From positions 1,984,001-2,048,000 of the forward strand of contig OZ220677.1 of the NCBI GenBank assembly GCA_965116335.1: a DNA stretch of 64,000 nt, written 5' to 3'. The translations under genes were made by a program, and so were the position numbers. The stretch comes from G963663315 sp965116335. GTDB taxonomy: Bacteria > Pseudomonadota > Gammaproteobacteria > Arenicellales > Poriferihabitantaceae. The notes beneath the pieces are model-generated. The model made no database searches, was not told the DNA's origin, and worked only from the letters and a program-made list of their open reading frames with translations. Shown in pieces: positions 25,635-34,535 of the stretch; the first letter of the stretch is position 1; each line of letters opens with the position of its first letter.

Positions 25635-27154
25635 TTACTGGAGACTTGAAGCATCGCATTGATGCGCTCTGGACGGAATTCTGGCAGGGTGGAATCACCA
25701 ACCCGCTGACAGTGATCGAGCAGATCACCTTCCTGATGTATGCGCGGCTTCTCGATGTGAACGAGACACGGGACGAGAACCGACAGAAACGTACCGGCAA
25801 GTCTTTCAGGCGGCGTTTCAAGGAAGACGAGCAGCGCCTGCGCTGGCAGAATATCCGACATAAGCCAGCCGAAGAAATCATCCCGCTCATGCGCGATGAG
25901 GTCTTCCCGCACTTCAAATCGACAATCGCGGGAGGAACCGCCTTCGCGGAGTTCATGAAAGACGCGCAACTCATGATCCAGAAGCCTAGCCTTCTGGTCA
26001 AGGCGATTAACATGATTCACGAGTTGCCTCTCACTGAGGGCGACACCAAGGGCGACCTCTACGAGTACCTGCTCAGCAAACTCACCACAGCAGGCATCAA
26101 CGGGCAGTTTCGCACGCCCCGGCACATAATCCGTCTGATGGCTGACATACTCCAGCCGAAGCCAACCGACACGATTGCTGATCCGGCTTGCGGCACCGGC
26201 GGCTTTCTGGTCGGAGCCATGGAATATCTGCTACGGACCTATACCTCGCCGGAGGCGATTATTGAGGAAACCGATCCTGAAACCGGCAAAACAGAAAAGA
26301 TCTATACCGGAGACCTGCTGGAGGAGGATCGGGAACATATCCGCAGCAATATGTTTCACGGCTTCGACTTCGATACCACCATGTTGCGTATCGCTGCCAT
26401 GAACCTGATGCTTCATGGAGTCGATGATCCCGACATCCACTATCAGGACACATTGAGTGGCGGCTTCACGGATCGGTTCCCGCGAGCGGCGATTGAAGGC
26501 TTTGATCTCGTATTCGCTAATCCGCCTTTCAAGGGAAGTCTGGATTTCGAGGATGTTCACGCATCGCTGTTGCGGCAGGTGAAGACCAAAAAGACCGAAC
26601 TGCTCTTTGTTGCGTTAATCCTGCGTATGCTGAAAACCGGCGGTCGGTCGGCGACAATCGTCCCGGATGGTGTACTGTTCGGGGCATCGGGCGCCCACCG
26701 GGCTTTACGCAAACTGCTCATCGACAACAATCAGTTGGAGGCGGTAATCTCTCTGCCAAGTGGCGTGTTCAAACCCTATGCTGGCGTATCAACCGGCATC
26801 CTCGTATTCACGAAGGGCGGACGCACGGATAATGTCTTCTTCTATGACGTCCAGGCCGATGGCTTCTCGCTCGATGACAAGCGCGAGCCGGTTGATCACA
26901 ATGATCTGCCGGACTGCCTCGCCCGGTGGCGCTCCCGCAACCCGGACAGCGACAACGACCGCACGGATCAGGCATTTTTTGTGCCAGCAGAAGAAATCAG
27001 ACAGGCAGACTATGATCTGTCTCTGAACCGCTACAAGGAGATTGTTTATGAAGAAGAGGAATACGACCCGCCACAAGTCATCCTTGCACGCATGAAATCG
27101 CTGAACGATGAGACCGGTGCTGACCTGAACGAATTGGAGGAGATACTCGGATGA
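25631..27154 (+). CDS. hsdM: type I restriction-modification N6-adenine methyltransferase
   Basis: 507-aa modification subunit. The N-terminal helical domain (LWTEFWQGGITNPLTVIEQI) is followed by the catalytic domain with SAM motif ADPACGTGGFLVGAM near residue 181 and the catalytic motif NPPF near residue 298. The C-terminal region contacts HsdS. With HsdS it methylates adenine in the bipartite target, and the same assembly directs HsdR to unmodified DNA. The length is normal. Four-base overlaps with hsdR and hsdS indicate coupled translation. Confidence 0.95.
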   Translation: MITGDLKHRIDALWTEFWQGGITNPLTVIEQITFLMYARLLDVNETRDENRQKRTGKSFRRRFKEDEQRLRWQNIRHKPAEEIIPLMRDEVFPHFKSTIAGGTAFAEFMKDAQLMIQKPSLLVKAINMIHELPLTEGDTKGDLYEYLLSKLTTAGINGQFRTPRHIIRLMADILQPKPTDTIADPACGTGGFLVGAMEYLLRTYTSPEAIIEETDPETGKTEKIYTGDLLEEDREHIRSNMFHGFDFDTTMLRIAAMNLMLHGVDDPDIHYQDTLSGGFTDRFPRAAIEGFDLVFANPPFKGSLDFEDVHASLLRQVKTKKTELLFVALILRMLKTGGRSATIVPDGVLFGASGAHRALRKLLIDNNQLEAVISLPSGVFKPYAGVSTGILVFTKGGRTDNVFFYDVQADGFSLDDKREPVDHNDLPDCLARWRSRNPDSDNDRTDQAFFVPAEEIRQADYDLSLNRYKEIVYEEEEYDPPQVILARMKSLNDETGADLNELEEILG

Positions 27155-27726
27155 ACAAGACTTGTGATCTCGGGAGTGTTGTTAAAGTGTCCGCAGGGCA
27201 GCCTGCGCCCAAGGCTAATGAATTCGGAGTGGCGGGGAAGCCATTTATCCGGGCTGGAAGCTTAAAGAATCTTCTGAACGGCGGACCACTGTCGGATTGC
27301 GAAAGAGTCGGAGATACGACTGCGACCAGAAGACAACTGCGGCTTTATCCGAAGGACACGATAGTCTTTGCAAAGAGCGGCATGTCAGCGACTTTGGGCC
27401 GTGTCTACAGACTTGTCGAGCCTGCCTATGTTGTGAGCCACCTTGCTGCCCTCGTGCCCATTGGCATGTACGACTCAACTCTTCTAACGTACTGGCTTCG
27501 AAGAAATCCACCATCACATCTCATCAAGGACGCGGCGTACCCTTCGATTCGTATCTCTGATATAGAAAAACTACAAGTACCTGAGCTGGCGTTAGAAGAA
27601 CAACAACGTATCACGGCAATCCTTAACAAGGCCGAAGGCATCCGTCGTAAGCGCGAACAAGCCCTGGCACTCGCTGACGACCTGCTTAATTCTCTATCGC
27701 AACGCGCTTTTCGTGGCGAATTATAG
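27151..27726 (+). CDS. hsdS: half-size type I specificity subunit
   Basis: 191 aa, about half the usual 400. One target-recognition domain (residues 1 to about 135, ending near YPSIRISDIEKLQVPEL) is followed by one coiled-coil conserved region (EEQQRITAILNKAEGIRRKR) and ends RAFRGEL, a natural HsdS C-terminus. No second recognition domain or second hsdS fragment is in the window. Truncated HsdS proteins of other type I enzymes are known to dimerise and read symmetric targets, so a palindromic split site is predicted. The start overlaps hsdM by ATGA. Confidence 0.88.
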   Translation: MNKTCDLGSVVKVSAGQPAPKANEFGVAGKPFIRAGSLKNLLNGGPLSDCERVGDTTATRRQLRLYPKDTIVFAKSGMSATLGRVYRLVEPAYVVSHLAALVPIGMYDSTLLTYWLRRNPPSHLIKDAAYPSIRISDIEKLQVPELALEEQQRITAILNKAEGIRRKREQALALADDLLNSLSQRAFRGEL

Positions 27727-27735
27727 GAAACAGCC

Positions 27736-29511
27736 ATGAGTATAAGCAGGATCGAAATCACCAACTTCAAGGGTATCAGCGACCGCCAGATTATCGAGTT
27801 ACGACCAATTACCTTGCTGTTTGGTCCGAACAGTGCAGGCAAGAGCACCATCCTGCAAGCACTCCACTATCTGCGCGAAATCCTGGAGCGTGGCAATACA
27901 AACCCCGATACTCTGGCCGGTGGATCAATGGACCTCGGTGGCTTCGAGACACTCGTACACAATCACGACCTTGATCGCACAATTACGCTCAAGGCCGTGA
28001 TGGATTTATCCCTTGACCAAAGTATTGAAGGACTACCGCTGAACAACGGGGTTTCTATCAACAACCCGGAATTTGCTGAACTGGAGGTTCGGTATCTGAT
28101 CGGGGATAGCGACAATGTGTATAATGATCAGGGCGATGTCGGGAAGATAGCGCTTGCCATTGACATCCAATGGAGTGCCCTGAAACAAGCATCTTATGTC
28201 GCCCGGATGGAGGTTGAACTCGATGATGAAGCGGTCGCTTCGATTGTTTCTCCGCCAGATAAGGGGCGGGCACAACTCACTGATTTCAATTTCTCGCACC
28301 CGCTATTACGGCAGGCTGTTTCTCCCGATGACGCACCCGCAGAAGATATGGAGCAACTGCCAGATTCATCGCCACTTGAAGATGAAATCCGAAGTCTTTC
28401 GCGTCAGGTGGCAGCAGATCGAATAACGCCTGTTAAGCCCGGTCCTGGATCTGATGGATCAACGCCAGATATGACACATGACACATTACGTATTGGCGTC
28501 AGGACAGCTATCGGAGCCTTACCCGCTCTCGATAATGACCTTGATCTGGACATCCGCGACCCGGATGCGGTTGAGGAGAGGGATATGATAACGGGAACGA
28601 CGTGGAAGAACGAACAACACACACCACGTACGAACGGCTTGCGTAGCTTGCTATCCGAGATGATTCTGGGTCCAGCACGAATCATCCGAGACTATCTGAG
28701 GCAAATGACCTACATTGGCCCGCTCCGCGAAGTCCCTGCACGCAACTACCGGCCACAATTCTTACCTGATAACACGCGGTGGGCCAACGGGCTGGCAGCC
28801 TGGGATTTACTGTATCGCGATCAGGGCGATGATCATTTCAATTTAATGAGAGAGGTTAATCAGTGGCTCTCCGGTGAAAACTTTCTGCAAACCGGCTATC
28901 GTCTTGAGCGAGTCGAGTTCAAGGAAGCGTCTGTACCTGGTCGGTTTCATCAGATGTTTGAGCGTGGCCTGGATGAAGACGATCTGGGCGAATTACAGGA
29001 AATCTATGAAAACCTCACTACCCGTACCGAGATCGTGTTGCGTGATTCCAAGAGCCTGCTTGTAGCGCCATGCGATGTTGGTATCGGTATATCTCAGATG
29101 ATCCCCGTGGTAGTCGGCGCGCTCCGCCAGCAGCGCCATGAGGGTGCTCTTCTGGCAGTTGAGCAGCCCGAGCTACATGTCCATCCCGCCATTCAGGTGG
29201 GTATGGGCGACCTGTTTATCCGGGCTGTACAAAGCAATCCGTATGGCTTCTCTTCGGGTGAGAAATCGTTGATCATCGAGACCCATAGTGAACATATCAT
29301 TCTACGCCTTCTACGCCGGATCAGGGAGACGACAGACAACGAACTACCACCCGGAATGTCCGCCCTGCGCCCGGATGACCTTTCCGTGATCTACGTTGAA
29401 GGGGGTGACAGCGGGGTCCGCTTCCGTGCACTGGGTGTCGACGATGAGGGTGAGTTTCGCGACCGCTGGCCGCACGGATTCTTTGAAGAACGAGCCGAAG
29501 AACTCTTTTGA
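27736..29511 (+). CDS. AAA ATPase with DUF3696 C-terminus, restriction-linked
   Basis: 591-aa ABC/SMC-like ATPase of the OLD-related group. Walker A GPNSAGKST is near residues 31-39. A long helical insertion occupies the middle. Walker B is LLAVEQPELHVHP near 475, with an H-loop-like ETHSEHIILRLLRRI. The end DRWPHGFFEERAEELF is typical of DUF3696. No Toprim nuclease is visible, so an effector must be elsewhere, most simply the next gene. It begins 9 bp after hsdS and overlaps the downstream gene by ATGA, making it part of the type I operon, like the restriction-linked ORFs described in other hsd loci. Confidence 0.85.
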   Translation: MSISRIEITNFKGISDRQIIELRPITLLFGPNSAGKSTILQALHYLREILERGNTNPDTLAGGSMDLGGFETLVHNHDLDRTITLKAVMDLSLDQSIEGLPLNNGVSINNPEFAELEVRYLIGDSDNVYNDQGDVGKIALAIDIQWSALKQASYVARMEVELDDEAVASIVSPPDKGRAQLTDFNFSHPLLRQAVSPDDAPAEDMEQLPDSSPLEDEIRSLSRQVAADRITPVKPGPGSDGSTPDMTHDTLRIGVRTAIGALPALDNDLDLDIRDPDAVEERDMITGTTWKNEQHTPRTNGLRSLLSEMILGPARIIRDYLRQMTYIGPLREVPARNYRPQFLPDNTRWANGLAAWDLLYRDQGDDHFNLMREVNQWLSGENFLQTGYRLERVEFKEASVPGRFHQMFERGLDEDDLGELQEIYENLTTRTEIVLRDSKSLLVAPCDVGIGISQMIPVVVGALRQQRHEGALLAVEQPELHVHPAIQVGMGDLFIRAVQSNPYGFSSGEKSLIIETHSEHIILRLLRRIRETTDNELPPGMSALRPDDLSVIYVEGGDSGVRFRALGVDDEGEFRDRWPHGFFEERAEELF

Positions 29512-30440
29512 TGTTGCACGAATATGCGGTGGAACCGCGAGCAATCGGAACGAATTGGCAAACCTTCCTACATGTCATCGAAAAGTTTGGGTTTGACAGA
29601 GGGCGTTTGATTTCTGAGTTTCCGAAGAAACGCTGGTTTCGTGAAGTTTATCGGGCAGCGGAAGATTGGCCCCACATCGACAGAAAACGGCTCGAGGTAA
29701 CCTTGAAAAAAGCGAGGGAAAGAAAAGTCGTCCGTTATTATGGACGAGCCTACAATCAAAACGAAAGCTGGCGTGACAATGCGTTGGCTGAGCATCAGCG
29801 CGAGCCGTTCCATGCAATACTCGCCGCAGAATCCCCCGGAAACAAAGGATCAATCCTGCAAGTGGACGATGACCTTACTGAAGAACGCTATCCGATAATG
29901 AGGTTCGAACATACACGTCGGATTCCACGTGATGTCGAATCGTTGGCGGCATGTCTGTACGGCATGATGCGTTTCGGGAACCGCATTGTCTTTGTCGATC
30001 CATTTTTTGACCCGTATAAACCGGGCTACAAGAAGATATTTCTCAGGCTTTTGAGTATTGTCAAAGAACTTAACCCGCAAGCAATTTGTGAAGTCCACTA
30101 CCGTTATCATGAAAAAAAGCCGGACAACTCTGATCTCGCACGTGATGATTTTCTGTTCAAGAAAATTGTGCCAGATGGAGTATCACTGACAATCTATTGC
30201 TGGCGCGAAAAGAAGGGCGGTGAAGATTTTCATGCCCGGTATTTGTTGGTGGAGCAGGGCGGAATCAGTATTGATGCGGGTTTTGATCCCGTTGGCGCTC
30301 ACCAGACAACCGACGTCAGTCTGATGAGCCTTGAGTTATCCCGGACAAGGCTGGCAATGTTCGCAAGAGAAGCAACAACGTATGAACTGATTGGACCCGT
30401 CCTGGAAGTTTCCGCGGATGGGTCGGTTAAACATATCTGA
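29508..30440 (+). CDS. partner of DUF3696 ATPase with degenerate PLD-like domain
   Basis: 310 aa, not a named family to me. The N-terminal part (about 1-95) is basic and could bind nucleic acid. From about 130 a PLD-like fold is suggested: RFGNRIVFVDPFFDPYK, then DFHARYLLVEQGGISIDAGF near residues 240-259. This last stretch follows the H-x-K-x4-D signature but has arginine for lysine and glutamate for aspartate. It may be an altered nuclease, an NTD-binding domain or a sensor. The overlap with the ATPase gene implies a two-protein unit and a role in the same operon's anti-phage response. The function is inferred from context. Confidence 0.6.
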   Translation: MMLHEYAVEPRAIGTNWQTFLHVIEKFGFDRGRLISEFPKKRWFREVYRAAEDWPHIDRKRLEVTLKKARERKVVRYYGRAYNQNESWRDNALAEHQREPFHAILAAESPGNKGSILQVDDDLTEERYPIMRFEHTRRIPRDVESLAACLYGMMRFGNRIVFVDPFFDPYKPGYKKIFLRLLSIVKELNPQAICEVHYRYHEKKPDNSDLARDDFLFKKIVPDGVSLTIYCWREKKGGEDFHARYLLVEQGGISIDAGFDPVGAHQTTDVSLMSLELSRTRLAMFAREATTYELIGPVLEVSADGSVKHI

Positions 30441-30456
30441 TCGGGAAACCGATCAG
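30437..30456 (+). terminator. GAAA-loop hairpin at the end of the defence operon
   Basis: An 8-bp perfect stem ctgatcgg/ccgatcag closed by a GAAA tetraloop straddles the stop codon of the last operon gene. There is no T-run, so it is more likely an mRNA-stabilising hairpin or the first half of a double terminator with the stem at 30486. Confidence 0.45.
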
Positions 30457-30485
30457 CATGAGAAATCCACCGCTTCGCTCATAAA

Positions 30486-30508
30486 CGGGGTTCAGTCCCC
30501 GCTGCTTT
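30486..30508 (+). terminator. likely rho-independent terminator after the defence operon
   Basis: The stem cgggg (30486-30490) pairs with ccccg (30497-30501), followed by a T-rich ctgcttttc. It lies over the 3' end of the convergent rbgA gene, whose stop is at 30492-30494. Short stem, moderate confidence. Confidence 0.45.
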
Positions 30509-31445
30509 TCCACCTCGCCTTGCGCTCGGCTTTCTTTCGGGCTTTTTCTTCCCGCTGCCGCTCTACCTCGATCATTTCCGCCTCGATCATGGTTGGTGTT
30601 TCCCAGGTGATCCGCCCCAGCCTGCCATCCCGTATGTCGGCAATGACCACTTTTGCTGCCCGGTCGAGGTCTACTTTTCCGCCTGCGACCAGACACCCTC
30701 GCCGCCGTCCCACATCCGCCAGAATCTCCTGCTCCGGCATTTCAACGCTCGCGAGTCCGTATCGTTCAATCAGATTCGGCGCATAGCGCTCTCGCAGGTA
30801 ACCCAGTGCAAAAAGCGCGACCTCGACATGGGAGATAGCCGTATCCCGGATTGCGCCAGTCACTGCCAGACGGTATCCGGCGCATCTATTCTCGACATTC
30901 GGCCACATCAATCCGGGCGTGTCCAGCAAAATGAATCCCGGCTGGATTTCGATAAATTGCTGCTGCCGGGTAAGCGCAGGCTGATTGCCGGTTTTGGCTA
31001 CCGCCCGGCCTGCCAGACGATTGATCAGGGTTGACTTGCCGACATTGGGAATCCCCACCATCATGGCGGTGATTTTTTCACGGGCGCCGCCATTGGCCAC
31101 ATACAATTTCCGGCACAGACCCGGCACCCGGTCAGCGCCGCCGCGATTTCTCAGGTCTGCCGGAAGAACCCGGACACCCGCACCAGACTCATAAAATTCC
31201 TGCCAGACACCATTCAATGCCGGATCAGACTGATCGGTTTTCGTCATCACACGGAGGCAGGGTTTATCGCCACGCAACTGCGCCAGCATCGGGTTGGCAC
31301 TACTGAACGGAATGCGGCCATCCAGTAATTCAATGAACACGTCCACCCTGGGGAAAGCTTCCCTGATCTCCTTGCTGGCCTTGTTCATGTGGCCTGGAAA
31401 CCACTGTATACGCTGCTCTGTCATCTGGTCAATCTGGACATCCAT
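30492..31445 (-). CDS. rbgA: ribosome biogenesis GTPase YlqF/RbgA
   Basis: 317-aa circularly permuted GTPase that helps late assembly of the large ribosomal subunit. The order is permuted as expected: IQWFPGHMNKASKEI at the start, the G4-like motif TKTDQSD near residue 69, then the P-loop GIPNVGKSTLINRL near 130 and the G3 motif DTPGL near 175. The C-terminus is charged and lysine-rich (EREKARKK-type), fitting RNA contact. Translation may start at the ATG at 31424, seven residues inside. The gene is divergent from the NRDE gene, with a 48-bp gap. Confidence 0.9.
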   Translation of the reverse strand: MDVQIDQMTEQRIQWFPGHMNKASKEIREAFPRVDVFIELLDGRIPFSSANPMLAQLRGDKPCLRVMTKTDQSDPALNGVWQEFYESGAGVRVLPADLRNRGGADRVPGLCRKLYVANGGAREKITAMMVGIPNVGKSTLINRLAGRAVAKTGNQPALTRQQQFIEIQPGFILLDTPGLMWPNVENRCAGYRLAVTGAIRDTAISHVEVALFALGYLRERYAPNLIERYGLASVEMPEQEILADVGRRRGCLVAGGKVDLDRAAKVVIADIRDGRLGRITWETPTMIEAEMIEVERQREEKARKKAERKARWKSSGD

Positions 31446-31493
31446 CCAGGATTTCGTGAAACCCGGCTGTCAATCTGGCACAATGTGCCGCCT

Positions 31494-32264
31494 ATGTGTA
31501 TATTATTTCTCGCCATTAACCGGCATCCCGACTATCCGTTGATTATTACAGCCAATCGGGATGAATACCATGACCGTCCGAGTCAGGCTATGCACTATTG
31601 GCCCGACAAGGCGGAAATACTGGCTGGACGTGATCTGGAAAAGGGCGGAAGCTGGCTTGGAGTTAATCATAAGGGTGGTTTTTGCGCGGTTACAAACTTC
31701 CGCACCGGGACCTTTGTTGTTGCCGACCGGCAAAGCCGGGGTGATTTGGTTGTTGAGTTTCTGGCTAATGATTGCAACGGTGGGGCCGGGGGTGATTTTG
31801 TTAAATACCTGAAGCGTGAGTCTATCCGATTTAACCCGTTCAATCTCCTGTTCGGTGACCGCACCGCCGTTCGGGTTTTTTGTAGCCAGGACCGCTCATT
31901 GAAAACGCTGTCCGATGGTTACCACAGTATCTCCAACGGTTATATGGATGACGAATGGCCTAAAATGTCCTTTGGTGTGAGAGAATTAACCCGAATTGTG
32001 GAAAATCAGTCGCCGCTCGAAATAGAGGAATTGAACGAAATCATGCGCGATCAAACCAGGGCTGCGGATAACCAGCTACCGGATACCGGCTCAGGAAAAG
32101 AGTTTGAACGGCTGGCTTCCTCTATCTTTATCCGGGATGACCACTACGGTACGCGCACCACAACCTGTCTTTTATATCAGGCGGAGTCCCTTACAGTGCA
32201 CGAAATCAATTATGATCGCCGGGGGCAAAGCATCGGGCATCAGGTATTCACGCTGGCTGCATGA
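31494..32264 (+). CDS. NRDE/TANGO2-family protein
   Basis: 256 aa from the ATG at 31494; the frame is open further upstream, but homology starts at MCILFLAIN. The second-residue cysteine, the NRDE motif in IITANRDEYHDRPS and WPDKAEILAGRDLEKGGSWLG define the TANGO2/NRDE family, an Ntn-hydrolase-like fold. In animals TANGO2 is linked to heme and lipid handling; the bacterial role is unknown. It overlaps the downstream oxidoreductase gene by ATGA, so it is the first gene of the 31.5-37.4 kb operon. Confidence 0.88.
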   Translation: MCILFLAINRHPDYPLIITANRDEYHDRPSQAMHYWPDKAEILAGRDLEKGGSWLGVNHKGGFCAVTNFRTGTFVVADRQSRGDLVVEFLANDCNGGAGGDFVKYLKRESIRFNPFNLLFGDRTAVRVFCSQDRSLKTLSDGYHSISNGYMDDEWPKMSFGVRELTRIVENQSPLEIEELNEIMRDQTRAADNQLPDTGSGKEFERLASSIFIRDDHYGTRTTTCLLYQAESLTVHEINYDRRGQSIGHQVFTLAA

Positions 32265-33508
32265 ACAGGAAGAAACAACCGGTTGCGGTTATTGGCGCTG
32301 GAGTCGTCGGGGTAAGCTGTGCGTTGTGGCTCCAGAAAAAAGGATTCGATGTCACACTGGTAGATGGCAATGAACCGGGCTCAGTCACCTCTTACGGCAA
32401 TGCCTGCACTTTCGCCGATTATGGTTGCGTCCCGGTGAATAACCCCAGCCTGTACCGGCGGCTGCCATCCTTGATGTTTCGCCGCAACAGTCCGTTACGC
32501 ATTGATCCCTGGTACGCCCTGACTCACCTGCCGTGGATGCTGTCCTTCCTGCGACACTGTCAACCACGAGAAGTGCAAAAAACTGTTTTTGCATTAGACA
32601 GTATTCTGAAAAAAACCCATGCTGGCCTGGACCCGCTTGTCGCGCTGACCGGAACCAGCGACCTGATCACCACCAACGGCTGCATGCAGGTTTATCAAAA
32701 TGACCGCGAGTTCGCAAAAGACCGACCTCGCCGCCAGGTTTGGACAGACCTCGATATTCCGTATTATGAGATCAACCGGGATGAGCTGATTGATCTGGAA
32801 CCCAACCTGAACCGCAGGTTCGAAAAAGGCATCCTGTTGGAATATACACGGCAGACTCGTAATCCGAAAACTCTGGTCACCCGGTTTTTCCAGCACTTCA
32901 TGGCGGCAGGAGGGCGTTTAGTTGCGGATCATGCCCGTAGTATTACCCATACCCGCAACGGCATCCGCATTTATCTTCACAACAAAAACTCCTTGCTGGC
33001 GAATCAGGTCGTGATCAGCAGTGGCGCATTTTCCAGACAGATCAAGGGTTGCGGCGCAGAGAAACTCCCTCTGGACACGGAAAGAGGCTATCACATCCAG
33101 TATGCCGGTTTGCAGGAACTGATCAGTCGTCCCGTAACCTGGGTCGAGAGCGGGTTTTATGTGACCCCGATGAATGAGGGGTTGCGCTGTGCCGGTACAG
33201 TAGAAATCGCCGGACTATCGCCGAAAAAGAACCAGAAAGCTCTCGACTACATCACCCGCAAATCCCGACAGATACTGGATTTACCCGAAAGCCCGACCTC
33301 CGACTGGCTCGGTTTCCGTCCCACCCTGCCGGATTCGCTCCCTGTAATCGGCCCTTCGACCCGCTCGCCCAATACCTGGTACGCCTTCGGTCATCATCAT
33401 CTCGGTCTCACCCTTGCCGGCATAACAGGCAGACTGATCGCAGAGCTGATCGCGGGCGAATCACCCTGTATAGACATACAACCGTTCTCTCCGTCCCGTT
33501 TCAGTTGA
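32261..33508 (+). CDS. FAD-dependent amine/D-amino acid dehydrogenase, DadA family
   Basis: 415-aa flavoprotein. The FAD-binding Rossmann motif VAVIGAGVVGVSCALWLQKK is at residues 8-27, followed by the acidic ribose-binding DG, and GNACTFADYG is typical of DadA relatives. The C-terminal flavin-contact segment is WLGFRPTLPDSLPVIG. It would oxidise an amino acid or secondary amine, passing electrons to the quinone pool. The substrate is unknown. Neighbours suggest a product of guanidino or ureido compound breakdown. Start overlaps the NRDE gene stop. Confidence 0.8.
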   Translation: MNRKKQPVAVIGAGVVGVSCALWLQKKGFDVTLVDGNEPGSVTSYGNACTFADYGCVPVNNPSLYRRLPSLMFRRNSPLRIDPWYALTHLPWMLSFLRHCQPREVQKTVFALDSILKKTHAGLDPLVALTGTSDLITTNGCMQVYQNDREFAKDRPRRQVWTDLDIPYYEINRDELIDLEPNLNRRFEKGILLEYTRQTRNPKTLVTRFFQHFMAAGGRLVADHARSITHTRNGIRIYLHNKNSLLANQVVISSGAFSRQIKGCGAEKLPLDTERGYHIQYAGLQELISRPVTWVESGFYVTPMNEGLRCAGTVEIAGLSPKKNQKALDYITRKSRQILDLPESPTSDWLGFRPTLPDSLPVIGPSTRSPNTWYAFGHHHLGLTLAGITGRLIAELIAGESPCIDIQPFSPSRFS

Positions 33509-33618
33509 AGAAATTTGAATGATTTACTGGTTCCAATGGAGTATTATCGGCGACTCGCGCGGACTTCCCAAGATGAGGCTCGTATATTATTGAACCAGAA
33601 CATACAGGATTAGAAGAA

Positions 33619-34515
33619 GTGACAGACGATAAGCATTCTCCGGATTATTGGGGTATCGACAACGATTATGGTGTGTTGACCGATGTATTGCTGGGGAAAC
33701 CCGATTATTTCAGGTGGGTCGATGCCGGGCCGTTGACTCGGCGCACACTCGGTAATATGCACAAGACGGGGGTCGAGTTCGATTTTGAGGTCGCTCTCAA
33801 ACAGCATCAGGAAATGGTGCGAATTTATGAGGAAGAAGCAGGTGTCACCTGCCACTATCTGGACGCTGATCCGGTTTTGCACCGGAATTTTTTCGCCCGG
33901 GATTCCAGTGCCATGACACCATGGGGCGCGTTGATCTGTCACATGCAGTTGAAATGCCGTCGCGCCGATTATGTCACCGCCATCCGGTTTTATCAGCAGA
34001 ACCATATTCCGATCTGGAATTATGCTACGGCCGGACATTTTGAGGGCGGGGATTTCGTTATTCTCGAACCCGGCACAGTTTTGATCGGCTATGGTGGCGA
34101 GCGCTCCGAACAGGCGGGCGCCGAGCAGGTTGCCGAGTTTGTCCGCGCCGAGGGCTGGGATTGTGAGGTGGCGCCGATCCCCGCGCTTTTTGTTCACATG
34201 GACGGCCTGGTGGTTCCGCTGGACGAAAAACTCCTGGTGACCTGTCTGGATGCGCTGGAAGGGTGGGTGATTGACTGGCTGAAGAAGAAAGGCTTTGATT
34301 TTGTCGATGTGAGCTTCAGGGAGGCCAAAGACCTGGGCGTCAACCTGGTTACTCTGGGTAACAAAAAGGTATTGTCGATGTCGAGCAGCGTAGGGTTGAA
34401 TGAGAAACTGCGCTCGCTGGGTTATCAGGTATTCGCTCCCGATATGTCGATGTACACTCTCAACGGTGGGGGGGTGCATTGCCTGTGTCAGGCGTTGCGC
34501 CGTGAACCTGTCTGA
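33619..34515 (+). CDS. amidinotransferase/dimethylargininase-superfamily hydrolase
   Basis: 298-aa member of the guanidino-group modifying (pentein) superfamily, starting at a GTG. Pentein landmarks are FARDSSAMTPWGALIC near residue 94, HFEGGDFVIL near 144, the histidine in LFVHMDGLVV near 193 and the catalytic cysteine in GGGVHCLCQALRR near 287. Such enzymes either deiminate guanidino compounds to ureido compounds or transfer amidino groups. The next gene is a carbamoylase-type hydrolase, so hydrolysis to a ureido product is the simpler idea. The substrate is unproven. Confidence 0.8.
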   Translation: MTDDKHSPDYWGIDNDYGVLTDVLLGKPDYFRWVDAGPLTRRTLGNMHKTGVEFDFEVALKQHQEMVRIYEEEAGVTCHYLDADPVLHRNFFARDSSAMTPWGALICHMQLKCRRADYVTAIRFYQQNHIPIWNYATAGHFEGGDFVILEPGTVLIGYGGERSEQAGAEQVAEFVRAEGWDCEVAPIPALFVHMDGLVVPLDEKLLVTCLDALEGWVIDWLKKKGFDFVDVSFREAKDLGVNLVTLGNKKVLSMSSSVGLNEKLRSLGYQVFAPDMSMYTLNGGGVHCLCQALRREPV

Positions 34516-34535
34516 TATTTTAAGGATACCAATTT

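Noticed and set aside
29508..30440. Active phospholipase D-type nuclease assignment
   Set aside because: The signature residues are changed (R for K, E for D) and only one copy is visible, so I call it PLD-like and degenerate without claiming catalysis.
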